From NCBI GenBank assembly GCA_020431825.1, contig JAGQHN010000044.1, positions 1 through 36,814 of the forward strand: a stretch of 36,814 bases of DNA, given 5' to 3'. Numbering within the stretch: the first letter of the stretch is position 1; each line of letters starts with the position of its first letter. The stretch comes from Trueperaceae bacterium (GTDB taxonomy: Bacteria > Deinococcota > Deinococci > Deinococcales > Trueperaceae). Made by a program: the position numbers and the translations under genes. This document shows, piece by piece, positions 25,947 through 34,364 of this stretch. The notes below the pieces were generated by a model. It was not told where the DNA came from. It did not search any database and saw only the letters and a list, made by a program, of their open reading frames with translations.

Positions 25947-27491
25947 ATGGATCAGACAAATTTTTCGCTGTCGTTTAATGACATTGTCAAGCTTATTATA
26001 AATGGGGCGCTACTGGCATTAACTGCAGCAATGGTGGTGGGGGCAGCTACCTATATCTTAAGCAAAACATTAACGCCCAAGTATGAAGCAAGAGCTACCG
26101 TTTTGGCAGCCAATAGCTCGTCTGATGCCCGGTCATTTGGTGTTGTAACGCCTTCGGTTCCTGCCCTGGATGTAAGTGCCTACCGTAAAGCGGTGTTAAG
26201 TAGCCCGGTGCTTGTAGCCGCTATGAATAGTCTTGGTATTGCCGAACAAAACACGGCCAGTATTGATGCCTTTAAAACTAGTATTACCATTCATACCGAG
26301 GCAGCCAATGACTCGAGCCTGATTGACATCATTACCACTGAAACCTCGGCAGAGCTTGCCCAGGCCAAGGCCAACGCCTTAGCTCATGCGCTGGTCAACT
26401 GGGACAGAGCCAGAGCCAGTGAAAATCTGCAGCGGATTGTGCAGTCACTCGAGCAGCAAGTTGCAGTTTTAGATAGTCAGATAGCAAATTTACAGACACA
26501 GGGTGCCAGTCAAGATCAGATTGATGGACGCATCAGTTTACGGGCGCAGCAACAAGATCAGCTGGCCTATGCCAGGGCACTGAGTACCTCCGCGAATGGT
26601 TTGCTGAGCATTATTGAACCTGCTCTGGTACCTATTTCTCCGGTGTCACCACGCCCTCTGCTTAACGCTCTCATTGCTGCTTTTGTCAGCGCTCTACTGA
26701 CCTATGCCCTTTTACACTTGCGTAATAGCCTTATGAGCAAACAGGAAAAACCTATGCTGGTGTCTGGACAAAGTGCCCTGTCCATTTTGGCCAAATTTCC
26801 GCCCCTTAAGGCAGATGAACTTAAGATTTCCAACGATCATATTCAGTTTCTGCGCACCAATTTGCTCTTTTCAAATAGCAAGGCGCATCCCAAAACCATC
26901 TTAATCACCAGTCCGCACGAGGTCAGGGGAAAGACCAATGTTGCCCTTAGCCTGGCTGAAGATTTTGCGCGTAATCAGAGCCACACTTTACTGGTCGATG
27001 CAGACTTAAGAAATCCCGGCATTGCTGAGCTTTATGGTATGCCTGCGGCTCACCTTAATCACGCATCGTTAAGTAACTGGCTTCGTGCGCCCGAAGAAAG
27101 CCAGGACGTGGTTAAAGTTGGCGTTGGTGACAAAGCCTTACATGTCATACCGAGCTTTAAGGAAGCCGGGCTCAGCTCAGAATTACTCAATACGTTTGAA
27201 CAGGCCCTTGCCAAATGGCAAAGTGAATATGAGGTTATTGTTATAGACGCCCCACCCGTTCTAAATGTGGCAGATAGTCTGGCAATGGCGCCTTTTTGTA
27301 GTGATACGGTTCTGGTCGTAGATGAAGAACTCAGCGATCAGCAAGATTTGCAGAGTGCCGAGCATTCTCTGAAGCGCTTGAAAGCCAATGTCACGGGTTA
27401 TGTTATTGCCAATAGCAAACCTAGCCCGACTAAAACCAGTCAAAGTTTCACCGTCAACCCTAAAACAACTCAGTTCGGTCATCGTTCTTAA
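25947..27491 (+). CDS. Wzc/CapB-like chain-length determinant with BY-kinase domain
   Basis: A 514-residue inner-membrane protein. It has TM1 (about res 16-38), a Wzz-type periplasmic domain with coiled coil (about 150-200), TM2 (about 237-258) and a cytoplasmic P-loop domain. The latter has an unusual Walker A (SPHEVRGKTN, Lys329), Walker A' VDADLRNPG (Asp351, Asp353) and Walker B VIDAPP (Asp434). Such proteins control polymer length and export, and many autophosphorylate on a C-terminal tyrosine cluster. Here the tail (about 485-514) is Ser/Thr/Lys-rich with no tyrosine cluster, so kinase cycling would have to differ. It is the first gene of the polysaccharide cluster, with GGAG 5 bases before ATG. 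Confidence 0.92.
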   Translation: MDQTNFSLSFNDIVKLIINGALLALTAAMVVGAATYILSKTLTPKYEARATVLAANSSSDARSFGVVTPSVPALDVSAYRKAVLSSPVLVAAMNSLGIAEQNTASIDAFKTSITIHTEAANDSSLIDIITTETSAELAQAKANALAHALVNWDRARASENLQRIVQSLEQQVAVLDSQIANLQTQGASQDQIDGRISLRAQQQDQLAYARALSTSANGLLSIIEPALVPISPVSPRPLLNALIAAFVSALLTYALLHLRNSLMSKQEKPMLVSGQSALSILAKFPPLKADELKISNDHIQFLRTNLLFSNSKAHPKTILITSPHEVRGKTNVALSLAEDFARNQSHTLLVDADLRNPGIAELYGMPAAHLNHASLSNWLRAPEESQDVVKVGVGDKALHVIPSFKEAGLSSELLNTFEQALAKWQSEYEVIVIDAPPVLNVADSLAMAPFCSDTVLVVDEELSDQQDLQSAEHSLKRLKANVTGYVIANSKPSPTKTSQSFTVNPKTTQFGHRS

Positions 27492-27502
27492 GGAATAGCG
27501 TT

Positions 27503-28750
27503 ATGTTTCAAAAACCCCTCAAAGTTTCAGTAATTGGTCTTGGTTATATCGGGCTACCTACCGCTGCCACAATGGCAAATTCAGGGCTCGAGGTCATTGG
27601 TATTGATGTTAATGAGCGCACCGTTGATACCATCAATAAAGGCGACATTCATATTTCAGAAAAAGGTCTGGACATTCTGGTTCGGGCGGCGGTGCAGCGT
27701 CAGAGTTTACGAGCTTCGACTACGCCCCACTACGCCGATGCCCATATCATAGCGGTGCCAACTCCCATAACCGAAGACAAAAAACCTGATCTCAGCTATG
27801 TGGTTTCAGCGACTAAAGAACTCTGCAAGGTCTTACGCAAAGGCGATCTGATTATCCTAGAATCAACCGTACCGCCAGGCACCTGTGCCAACGTTGTTGC
27901 ACCGATTATTGAACTCGAGCTTGGCCTTAGTCATGAAAGTGATTACTACCTGGCACATTGCCCAGAGCGTGTCATTCCAGGAAATATTCTGACGGAAATG
28001 ATTAAAAATGACCGCATTATTGGGGGTACAACCCCTGAAGCGACGCGCCGTACGGCTGATCTGTACCGCCACTTTGTCGAGGGGCAACTGCTCTTAACGG
28101 ACGCAACTACCGCTGAACTCTGCAAGCTCATGGAAAACACCTACCGCGATGTCAATATTGCGCTGGCCAATGAACTAGCCAGCATTGCTGAAGGGCTTAA
28201 TGTCAATATCAAAGAGGCCATAAAACTTGCCAACCACCATCCACGGGTTAATATTCATGCCCCAGGCATTGGCGTGGGTGGCCACTGCATACCGATTGAC
28301 CCCTGGTTCATTATTGATGCTGATCCGCAAAAAGCAAAACTCATGCGGCAGGCCAGAGAAATCAATGATGGCAGACCCGCTGAGTTTGCCGCTCGCATTC
28401 TGGACTTTATTGACCATCATGAAGGTCAGGTGGCCCTGCTTGGCTTAAGCTACAAGATCAATGTGGATGATATGCGTGAGTCGCCCGCTATGCACATAGC
28501 CGAGGAAATTGCTAAAAAGACCAAGAGCAAGGTCTGGTTGGTAGAACCGCACTTGAATGCCTTACCTCCTGAACTGGTGAGTTATGAGAGGCTCGAGCTG
28601 GTCAGCATAGAGCGGGCATTCAGAGAAGCCAAGCACTTTATCAGTCTGGTGGATCACAGTATTTTTAAAGGCGCAGCTGAAACCTATCAAAAGGAAATTC
28701 ATGATGTGCTAAGCTTGACGGCTGTCAATGCCGTTTTGAATCCCAGTTAA
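27503..28750 (+). CDS. UDP-N-acetyl-D-mannosamine dehydrogenase-type enzyme (WecC-like)
   Basis: A 415-residue NAD-dependent nucleotide-sugar dehydrogenase. The N-terminal Rossmann fold starts VIGLGYIGLPTA, followed by STVPPGTC, the central CKLMENTYRDVNIALANE helix and the catalytic cysteine Cys262 in GVGGHCIPIDPWF. The GHCIPIDPWF form and the substrate-binding region resemble WecC-type enzymes, which oxidise UDP-ManNAc to UDP-ManNAcA, more than UDP-glucose dehydrogenases. The C-terminal domain (GLSYKINVDDMRESPA) is intact. It follows the Wzc-like gene by 11 bases. A UDP-GlcNAc 2-epimerase that would supply the substrate is not in the window. Confidence 0.9.
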   Translation: MFQKPLKVSVIGLGYIGLPTAATMANSGLEVIGIDVNERTVDTINKGDIHISEKGLDILVRAAVQRQSLRASTTPHYADAHIIAVPTPITEDKKPDLSYVVSATKELCKVLRKGDLIILESTVPPGTCANVVAPIIELELGLSHESDYYLAHCPERVIPGNILTEMIKNDRIIGGTTPEATRRTADLYRHFVEGQLLLTDATTAELCKLMENTYRDVNIALANELASIAEGLNVNIKEAIKLANHHPRVNIHAPGIGVGGHCIPIDPWFIIDADPQKAKLMRQAREINDGRPAEFAARILDFIDHHEGQVALLGLSYKINVDDMRESPAMHIAEEIAKKTKSKVWLVEPHLNALPPELVSYERLELVSIERAFREAKHFISLVDHSIFKGAAETYQKEIHDVLSLTAVNAVLNPS

Positions 28751-28780
28751 CGCCCCTTGCTGGCATTTGGGAGGATCGCT

Positions 28781-29233
28781 TTGCACCTGACAGAAAGTAG
28801 CCCAGATATGTTTTATCTATCTGCCCTAATTGCGATTTTGGGAGCAATAGGTTATCAGTATTTCGTCAAGCTTGTGCCTGTAACCCTTAATCCTCTGGTT
28901 TCGATTATTGCGACTTATCTGCTTGTTTTAGCGCTGTGTTTTGGCTTTTTGCTTTTTATTCCGATTGAGGGAGGATTCGCTAAACACATCAGGCAACTAA
29001 GCTGGATTCAAGGGGCGCTAGCCCTGTCTGTGTTTCTCATTGAACTGGGGTTTTTGCTGATGTACCGTTACGGCTGGAACCTGAGCACTGCCAATTTAAT
29101 CACAGGTGTCATTATTAATTTGGCGTTACTGGGTCTGGGCATAGTTCTGTTAGGTGAAAAAGTAAGCCCCTTAAATATGCTAGGAATTGCCCTTAGTATT
29201 GCTGGTGTGACGTTGATTGGTTATCGCCCATGA
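28781..29233 (+). CDS. Small EamA/DMT-like membrane protein
   Basis: A 150-residue protein with four or five TM helices (about res 10-28, 33-58, 74-95, 103-124 and 128-147). It ends in the motif GEKVSPLNMLGIALSIAGVTLI, typical of one EamA half-unit of the drug/metabolite transporter superfamily. Proteins of this size act as dimers, as in EmrE or the ArnE/ArnF undecaprenyl-sugar flippases; in a polysaccharide operon a lipid-linked sugar flippase role is plausible but inferred. The start is TTG 28781 because GGAGG ends 6 bases before it. The next in-frame ATG (28808) has no ribosome site. Confidence 0.78.
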   Translation: MHLTESSPDMFYLSALIAILGAIGYQYFVKLVPVTLNPLVSIIATYLLVLALCFGFLLFIPIEGGFAKHIRQLSWIQGALALSVFLIELGFLLMYRYGWNLSTANLITGVIINLALLGLGIVLLGEKVSPLNMLGIALSIAGVTLIGYRP

Positions 29234-29318
29234 AAGTTCCAGGCTCGAGCCCCAAGCATCATCATTGGACTGAGCCTTTCATACCGTCTCAAGCCAGACT
29301 TTTCTGAAAGGTGCTAAG

Positions 29319-31100
29319 TTGAAACCATTCTGGGACGCCTTTCGCTTACTGAACAAAAAAGAACAAAAGGAAGTTTACTATCTGCTTCCGGCAATCGTCA
29401 TAAGAGCCCTTTTAGAAGTGGCGGCCATTATGTTTTTGTCTCCCTTTTTATCGCTGGTGACTAACCCTGACAGCCTTTCGCAAAGCGGCTTTTTGTCTCG
29501 GCTTTATGATTCATTACGGTTTTCCAGTCCTGGCGCTTTTTTTATTTTTATGGGCACTGTTAGTCTGGTACTGATTGTGGTGAGTAACGGCTTCTCCATG
29601 CTGGTCACCTGGCTTTTGCTGCGTTTTTCCTGGTTGCGTGACTATACGCTTTCTCACCGTTTGTTAGCAGCTTATTTGCACCGTCCTTACCTCTTTTTTT
29701 TAGGGCGCAATACTGCCGATATGGGAAAAAATATGCTTTTGGAGGTGCAGCAAGGCATTCGTGGGGTGCTTATTCCGGGTATGCAGGTCGTTGCCAATGG
29801 GGTAGTAGCCCTTGCCATCATGTTGCTGCTTATTCTCATGAATCCGCTCATGGCGCTCGGACTGGGGGTCTTTTTGGCGCTCGCTTATTTGGGGATATAT
29901 GGGAGTTTGCGGCGTTACTTAGGGCGTATAGGCAAAGCCCGCATGCAGGAAAGCAAGGAGCGTTTTCAAACGGTAAATGAGGCTTTGGGTGGGGTTAAGG
30001 AAATTAAACTTCTGGCAAAAGAAGGTTTTTTCTTAGACCGTTATGCTCAGACTGCCAGACGCTACGCGCACTATATGGCTCAGAGTGAAGTGATGGCCTT
30101 TTTGCCCAAATATCTTCTGGATACGCTGGCTTTTGGTGGCCTGGTAGGTATTTTGCTTTATTTCCTTATGGCGGGTAAAAACCTAACTGACGCCCTGCCA
30201 GTTATTGGCCTTTATGCTTTTGCAGGTTACCGCCTGGTGCCTGCCTTGCAACAGGTTTACCGCTCATTAAGCAGCATGAGGTTTAATGCTGCGGTGATCA
30301 AGGATATTGCACAGGATTTAGAAGGACAGCCCTTTCAGGGTTCTGAGGCTGAGAGGGCCCTGGCTTTTCAAAATGAGATCAGGCTCGAGCACTTAAGCTT
30401 CCATTACCCTGACACTCAGGGGGCAGCGCTAAATGACATCCATTTAAGCATTCGAAAAAATCAGTCGGTTGCCTTTGTTGGCTCAACGGGGTCAGGTAAA
30501 AGCACGCTGGTGGATCTGATTCTGGGTTTGCTTAACCCAAGTCAAGGCAGTATTCATATTGATGGTAGACCGCTGGAATTCAAAAATCTGCGTGCCTGGC
30601 AGAAAAACCTGGGCTATGTACCGCAGAGCATTTACCTGACCGATGCCAGCATTGCCGAGAATATTGCGCTGGGCTACACGCCTTCTGAAATTGATCAGAA
30701 AGCCTTAGAAAAAGCTGCCAGAATCGCCAATTTGCATGACTTTGTCCTGACGCTGGAAAAAGGCTATGAGACTTTTGTAGGGGAACGTGGCGTGCGTTTA
30801 AGCGGTGGACAGCGGCAGCGCATTGGCATTGCCAGAGCGCTTTATCATGACCCGAATATTTTGATTCTGGATGAAGCGACCAGTGCCCTCGATAATGTTA
30901 CCGAAGAAGCGGTATTTTCAGCCATTAACAAACTGATGGGGCAAAAAACTATCATCATGATTGCCCACCGCATTAGTACGGTGAAACATTGTGATGCTAT
31001 TTTTGTGATTGAAGCGGGCAGGATTGTTTCTCAAGGGACTTATGAAAGTCTGGTCAGCTCGAGCGAACGGTTCAGGGCCCTGGCCCAGGTGAAAGGGTGA
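29319..31100 (+). CDS. ABC exporter, PglK/MsbA-like lipid-linked glycan flippase
   Basis: A 593-residue half-transporter with six TM helices (to about res 320) and an ATPase domain. The latter has Walker A GSTGSGKST (388-396), LSGGQRQR (494-501), Walker B ILILDEATSALD and the H-loop IAHRIST. The coupling region FQTVNEALGGVKEIKLLAKE resembles PglK-type flippases of lipid-linked oligosaccharides more than drug exporters. It starts at TTG 29319, preceded by AAAGGTG. The stop overlaps the next start as GTGA. No Wzx or Wzy is seen in the window, so this exporter may be the route by which the glycan crosses the membrane. Confidence 0.9.
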   Translation: MKPFWDAFRLLNKKEQKEVYYLLPAIVIRALLEVAAIMFLSPFLSLVTNPDSLSQSGFLSRLYDSLRFSSPGAFFIFMGTVSLVLIVVSNGFSMLVTWLLLRFSWLRDYTLSHRLLAAYLHRPYLFFLGRNTADMGKNMLLEVQQGIRGVLIPGMQVVANGVVALAIMLLLILMNPLMALGLGVFLALAYLGIYGSLRRYLGRIGKARMQESKERFQTVNEALGGVKEIKLLAKEGFFLDRYAQTARRYAHYMAQSEVMAFLPKYLLDTLAFGGLVGILLYFLMAGKNLTDALPVIGLYAFAGYRLVPALQQVYRSLSSMRFNAAVIKDIAQDLEGQPFQGSEAERALAFQNEIRLEHLSFHYPDTQGAALNDIHLSIRKNQSVAFVGSTGSGKSTLVDLILGLLNPSQGSIHIDGRPLEFKNLRAWQKNLGYVPQSIYLTDASIAENIALGYTPSEIDQKALEKAARIANLHDFVLTLEKGYETFVGERGVRLSGGQRQRIGIARALYHDPNILILDEATSALDNVTEEAVFSAINKLMGQKTIIMIAHRISTVKHCDAIFVIEAGRIVSQGTYESLVSSSERFRALAQVKG

Positions 31101-31777
31101 AACTCTTAGCGGTTATTCCTGCCAGAGGCGGTTCCAAACGTTTACCGCGCAAGAATATCCGCCCTTTGGGTGGTGTACCGCTGATTGCCTATACCATTCG
31201 AGCAGCACTTGACGCAGAGCTTTTTACTCGGGTCATCGTCAGTACCGATGATGCTGAGATTGCCGAGATTGCCCAAAGTTTTGGCGCTGACATTCCCTTT
31301 ATGCGTGACACTTTGGCAGACGATCACAGTCCAGTTTCCTTGGTAACGCTAGATGCGTTAGAGCGACTAGGTGAACCCTTTGACGCCGTCGCTCAGCTTA
31401 TGCCCAATTGTCCCTTTCGCACCGCCAGTGATATAATAGCCAGTTTTGAGCACTTTAAGCATTCGGAATCAGAGACACAACTTTCGGTTACCCGCTATGG
31501 CTGGTTAAATCCGTGGTGGGCAATGAAGTTAGAGACCAGGCTCGAGCCTCTTTTCCCTGAAGCCTTAAAAACGCGCAGTCAAGATCTGGCAACGCTTTAC
31601 TGCCCAACAGGTGCTATCTGGTGGGCCAGGCCCCCTGCCTTAAAAGAGCACAAGACTTTTTACGCCCCAAACTACGGCGGTTTTGAACTTGCTTGGGATC
31701 ATGCCTTAGATATAGATGATGAAGACGACTGGAAGATGGCAGAGGCGCTACAGATTTTGCGGGAGCGAGACGGGTGA
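31097..31777 (+). CDS. neuA: CMP-nonulosonate (acylneuraminate-type) cytidylyltransferase
   Basis: A 226-residue enzyme that activates a nine-carbon sugar acid with CTP. The N-terminal LAVIPARGGSKRLPRKNIRPL is the CTP-binding signature of the NeuA/LegF/PseF family. VIVSTDDAEIAEIAQSFGA and a GAIWW..PPALKEHKTFYAPN region follow, and the late DIDDEDDWKMAE carries the metal-binding acids. Which acid it uses (neuraminic, legionaminic or pseudaminic) cannot be decided from sequence alone. It starts at GTG, overlapping the exporter stop by 4 bases, and overlaps the glycosyltransferase downstream the same way. The gene symbol denotes the family. Confidence 0.9.
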   Translation: MKLLAVIPARGGSKRLPRKNIRPLGGVPLIAYTIRAALDAELFTRVIVSTDDAEIAEIAQSFGADIPFMRDTLADDHSPVSLVTLDALERLGEPFDAVAQLMPNCPFRTASDIIASFEHFKHSESETQLSVTRYGWLNPWWAMKLETRLEPLFPEALKTRSQDLATLYCPTGAIWWARPPALKEHKTFYAPNYGGFELAWDHALDIDDEDDWKMAEALQILRERDG

Positions 31778-32664
31778 AAACAGCGCTTTACTCCACGCTT
31801 TATCCGGCGATTACCCCCTACCTCGAGCCGTTCTTTAACAGCATTGACAGGCAAAGCGATCAGGATTTTGATCTCTGCTTGAGCTTAGACGGGTTTGACG
31901 AAAAGTTGCTCGAGCCTTTCTTAAATCGTGAAGCGCACTGTATCCCTGCCAAGGGTGACACCATTGCCAGCATGCGAGAACGGGCCCTGCTGGAGATTTG
32001 TAAAAGCTATGACGCTGTGATTCTGGTTGATAGTGATGATATCTTGTTACCCAACAGAGTAAAGCGTGGCAGGGAGGCGCTAAAAACTTATGATGCTTAC
32101 GCTTGTGCACTCGAGCTTATAGATGAAACAGCTACACCGCTCAATCTCACGTTTCAGGCAAATAGAGTGTCAAGCTGGGAGAGTTACTTAAGTCGCGTCA
32201 ACGTTTTTGGCTTTTCCAATGCCGCTTACCGTGCTGATGTTTTAGCGGCCTGTTTTCCCATTGCTAGAGAAACGGTCATGGTTGATTGGCTGGTTGCCAG
32301 TCAGGTGCTGGCACAAAATCACAGCTTGTATTTTGACGCTGAGCCGCAGATGCTTTACCGGCAGTACGGAGCCAATACGGCTCGAGTCATCAGTCCTTTT
32401 ACTGCAGAGCAAATAACCAGAGCCTGCCTGCTGGTTTTAGGGCATTATGACTATCTGCTTGACCTATTTAAAACTCGAGCGCCTCAAAATGAGTTATTTC
32501 AAGAAGAACTTATAAAGCGTCAAAGGGGGGTCAAGCGTTTTTTTGAGTTTATGCAAGATGAGGCAAAGTTGCGCGCCTATACCGAAAAAATCAATTATCT
32601 TAAAGCTACCTATAGCTGGTGGGAAATGGTTGCCCACCCAGATTTGGAGTCTTTATGGCAGTAA
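31774..32664 (+). CDS. GT-A type glycosyltransferase (family 2-like)
   Basis: A 296-residue cytosolic protein with the beginning of a GT2-like nucleotide-sugar-binding fold. It opens with ALYSTLYPAITPYLEPFFNSIDRQ and has a DxD-type metal motif in ILVDSDDIL (Asp86, Asp88, Asp89), and a later ARETVMVDWLVASQVL segment in the acceptor region. It has no TM helix. The donor and acceptor are unknown; its position between the cytidylyltransferase and the synthase suggests a sugar linked to the nonulosonate-containing glycan, although most known sialyltransferases have other folds. It starts at GTG, overlapping the previous gene by 4 bases. Confidence 0.78.
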   Translation: MKTALYSTLYPAITPYLEPFFNSIDRQSDQDFDLCLSLDGFDEKLLEPFLNREAHCIPAKGDTIASMRERALLEICKSYDAVILVDSDDILLPNRVKRGREALKTYDAYACALELIDETATPLNLTFQANRVSSWESYLSRVNVFGFSNAAYRADVLAACFPIARETVMVDWLVASQVLAQNHSLYFDAEPQMLYRQYGANTARVISPFTAEQITRACLLVLGHYDYLLDLFKTRAPQNELFQEELIKRQRGVKRFFEFMQDEAKLRAYTEKINYLKATYSWWEMVAHPDLESLWQ

Positions 32665-33713
32665 AGCCTGTATCCTTAAACGGTCGTCTGGTTGGCCCTG
32701 GTCATCCTCCTTATATTATCGCTGAGATTGGTTCAAACCATAACGGTGACATCCCTCTGGCAAAGCGCATGATTGATGAGGCCAGGCGCTGTGGTGCTGA
32801 CGCCGTCAAATTTCAGTCATGGAGCGATAAAACCCTAATTTCTAAGGCTGAATACGAACGCAACACCACCTATGCCGACAAAAAACGCCACTTTGGCAGC
32901 CTGAAAGAAATGGTCGACGCCTATCAGTTCACTCCTGAGCAGCATGTAGAAATAAATGACTACTGCAAGCAAGTTGGCATTCACTTTATGTCAAGCGCTT
33001 TTTCCCCTGAGGAAGTTGAGCTCTTAAGCAGTCTGGATGTTCCGGCTATCAAATTAGCCTCAATGGACGTAACCCATCCGGTGTTACTCGAGGCTGCCGC
33101 TAAGTCAGGCAAACCGATAATTCTGTCAACGGGTTTGGCCGATATGGCTGAAGTTGCAACTGCGGTTGCGACGCTTCAGGAGAGTGGCTGTAAAGAGCTG
33201 GTTTTACTGCACTGCATTTCGATTTATCCTCCAGACTATAAAGACATTCATCTGAACAATATGAAGACCTTAGAAACGGCATTTAATGTACCTGTGGGCT
33301 TTAGTGATCACAGCATAGGCACTTCGGTTCCGACGGCTGCGGTGGCGCTGGGTGCCTGCATGATTGAAAAGCATTTTACCCTGGATAAAGATATGGAAGG
33401 CTGGGATCACTGGATTTCGGCTGACCCAGAGGAGCTAGAAGTTATCTGCCGCGAGTCCAGAAATGTTTTTGAGGCACTGGGTAGTGGGGTTCGTACCGTG
33501 AGCCCTGCTGAGCTGGAAAAACGTAAGAAATTTCGCCGCTGCATTGTCTTAAAAACCGACCTGAGAGCTGGGCACACGCTGACACTGGCCGATCTTGACT
33601 TTAAGCGTCCGGGTACAGGTATTGCCCCAACCGATTATCCCTATGTGGTGGGCCGTACCCTAAAACATGACCTGCCTGAAGATCATGAACTTGCCTGGAC
33701 GGATCTGGTTTGA
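32655..33713 (+). CDS. neuB: NeuB-type nonulosonic acid synthase
   Basis: A 352-residue enzyme that condenses phosphoenolpyruvate with an N-acetylated hexosamine to give a nine-carbon sugar acid. YIIAEIGSNHNGDIPLAKRMIDEARRCGADAVKFQ is the barrel opening of NeuB/LegI/PseI. MSSAFSPEEV, KLASMDV, ILSTGLADM, HCISIYP and GFSDHSIGT follow, then EKHFTLDK with the metal-binding histidine. The last 60 or so residues form a SAF (antifreeze-like) domain. ATG 32655 was chosen over one 12 codons upstream because GGAG lies 7 bases before it and the overlap with the glycosyltransferase falls to 10 bases. The acceptor sugar type is undetermined. Confidence 0.92.
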   Translation: MAVKPVSLNGRLVGPGHPPYIIAEIGSNHNGDIPLAKRMIDEARRCGADAVKFQSWSDKTLISKAEYERNTTYADKKRHFGSLKEMVDAYQFTPEQHVEINDYCKQVGIHFMSSAFSPEEVELLSSLDVPAIKLASMDVTHPVLLEAAAKSGKPIILSTGLADMAEVATAVATLQESGCKELVLLHCISIYPPDYKDIHLNNMKTLETAFNVPVGFSDHSIGTSVPTAAVALGACMIEKHFTLDKDMEGWDHWISADPEELEVICRESRNVFEALGSGVRTVSPAELEKRKKFRRCIVLKTDLRAGHTLTLADLDFKRPGTGIAPTDYPYVVGRTLKHDLPEDHELAWTDLV

Positions 33714-34351
33714 GCGTTAGTGTCCCAGAAGTGCTGGTCTTGGGGGCAGGAGGGCATGCCAAAGTACTGATTGACATTTTGCAGCTTTTAGGTACCCCAA
33801 TTCGTGGGGTGCTCGAGCCCAGGCAAGAGCTCTGGGGCAAAACCGTTTTAGGTGTGCCGATTATTGCAGGCGACGAGTACATCTTTAGCCACAAGCCTGA
33901 TGATGTTCTTCTGGTCAATGGCTTAGGCAGCATTAGGGACACAGCACCGCGCCGCAAGCTTTATGAGCGCTGGAAAGCGCACGGCTACCGCTTTGCCAGT
34001 GTAATTCACCCTAAAGCAGTGATTTCAAGACAGGTGAATTGTGGCGAGGGGGTGCAGGTGATGGCGGGCGCGCTGATGAATGCCGGAGTTACGATTGGCG
34101 AAAATTGCGTCATTAATACCGGCGCCATCCTTGAACATGATTGTACTTTAGGCGCGCACGTGCATATTGCGCCTGGGGCGCGGCTGGCTGGTTCAGTCAA
34201 AGTCGGGCAGGGAAGCCATGTGGGCATGGGGGCCAGTGTCCTGCAAAATCTCTGTCTGGGTGAAGCATGTCTCATAGCGGCAGGGAGTGTCGTAGTAGAC
34301 TCGGTTGAGAGAGAAACGACGGTCATGGGGGTTCCCGCAAAAGCAAAGTAA
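33710..34351 (+). CDS. neuD: NeuD/PglD-type sugar O- or N-acetyltransferase
   Basis: A 213-residue acyltransferase. An N-terminal Rossmann-like domain (LVLGAGGHAKVLIDIL) binds the sugar nucleotide. From about res 95 a left-handed beta-helix of hexapeptide repeats runs to the end (VIHPKAVISR, VMAGALMNAGVTIGENCVINTGAILEHDC, HVHIAPGARLAG), finishing in MGVPAKAK. The conserved His of EHDC is the expected catalytic base. NeuD acetylates sialic acid, and LegH or PglD acetylate 4-amino sugar precursors, so it could act before or after the synthase. It starts at TTG in a TTGA overlap with neuB, with no alternative start nearby. Confidence 0.88.
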   Translation: MSVSVPEVLVLGAGGHAKVLIDILQLLGTPIRGVLEPRQELWGKTVLGVPIIAGDEYIFSHKPDDVLLVNGLGSIRDTAPRRKLYERWKAHGYRFASVIHPKAVISRQVNCGEGVQVMAGALMNAGVTIGENCVINTGAILEHDCTLGAHVHIAPGARLAGSVKVGQGSHVGMGASVLQNLCLGEACLIAAGSVVVDSVERETTVMGVPAKAK

Positions 34352-34364
34352 TGGAAAGATCTTG

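Noticed and set aside
32619-32664. Glycosyltransferase/NeuB overlap as a frameshifted fusion
   Set aside because: Starting NeuB at ATG 32655 gives a 10-base overlap with a ribosome site, which is ordinary in this operon.
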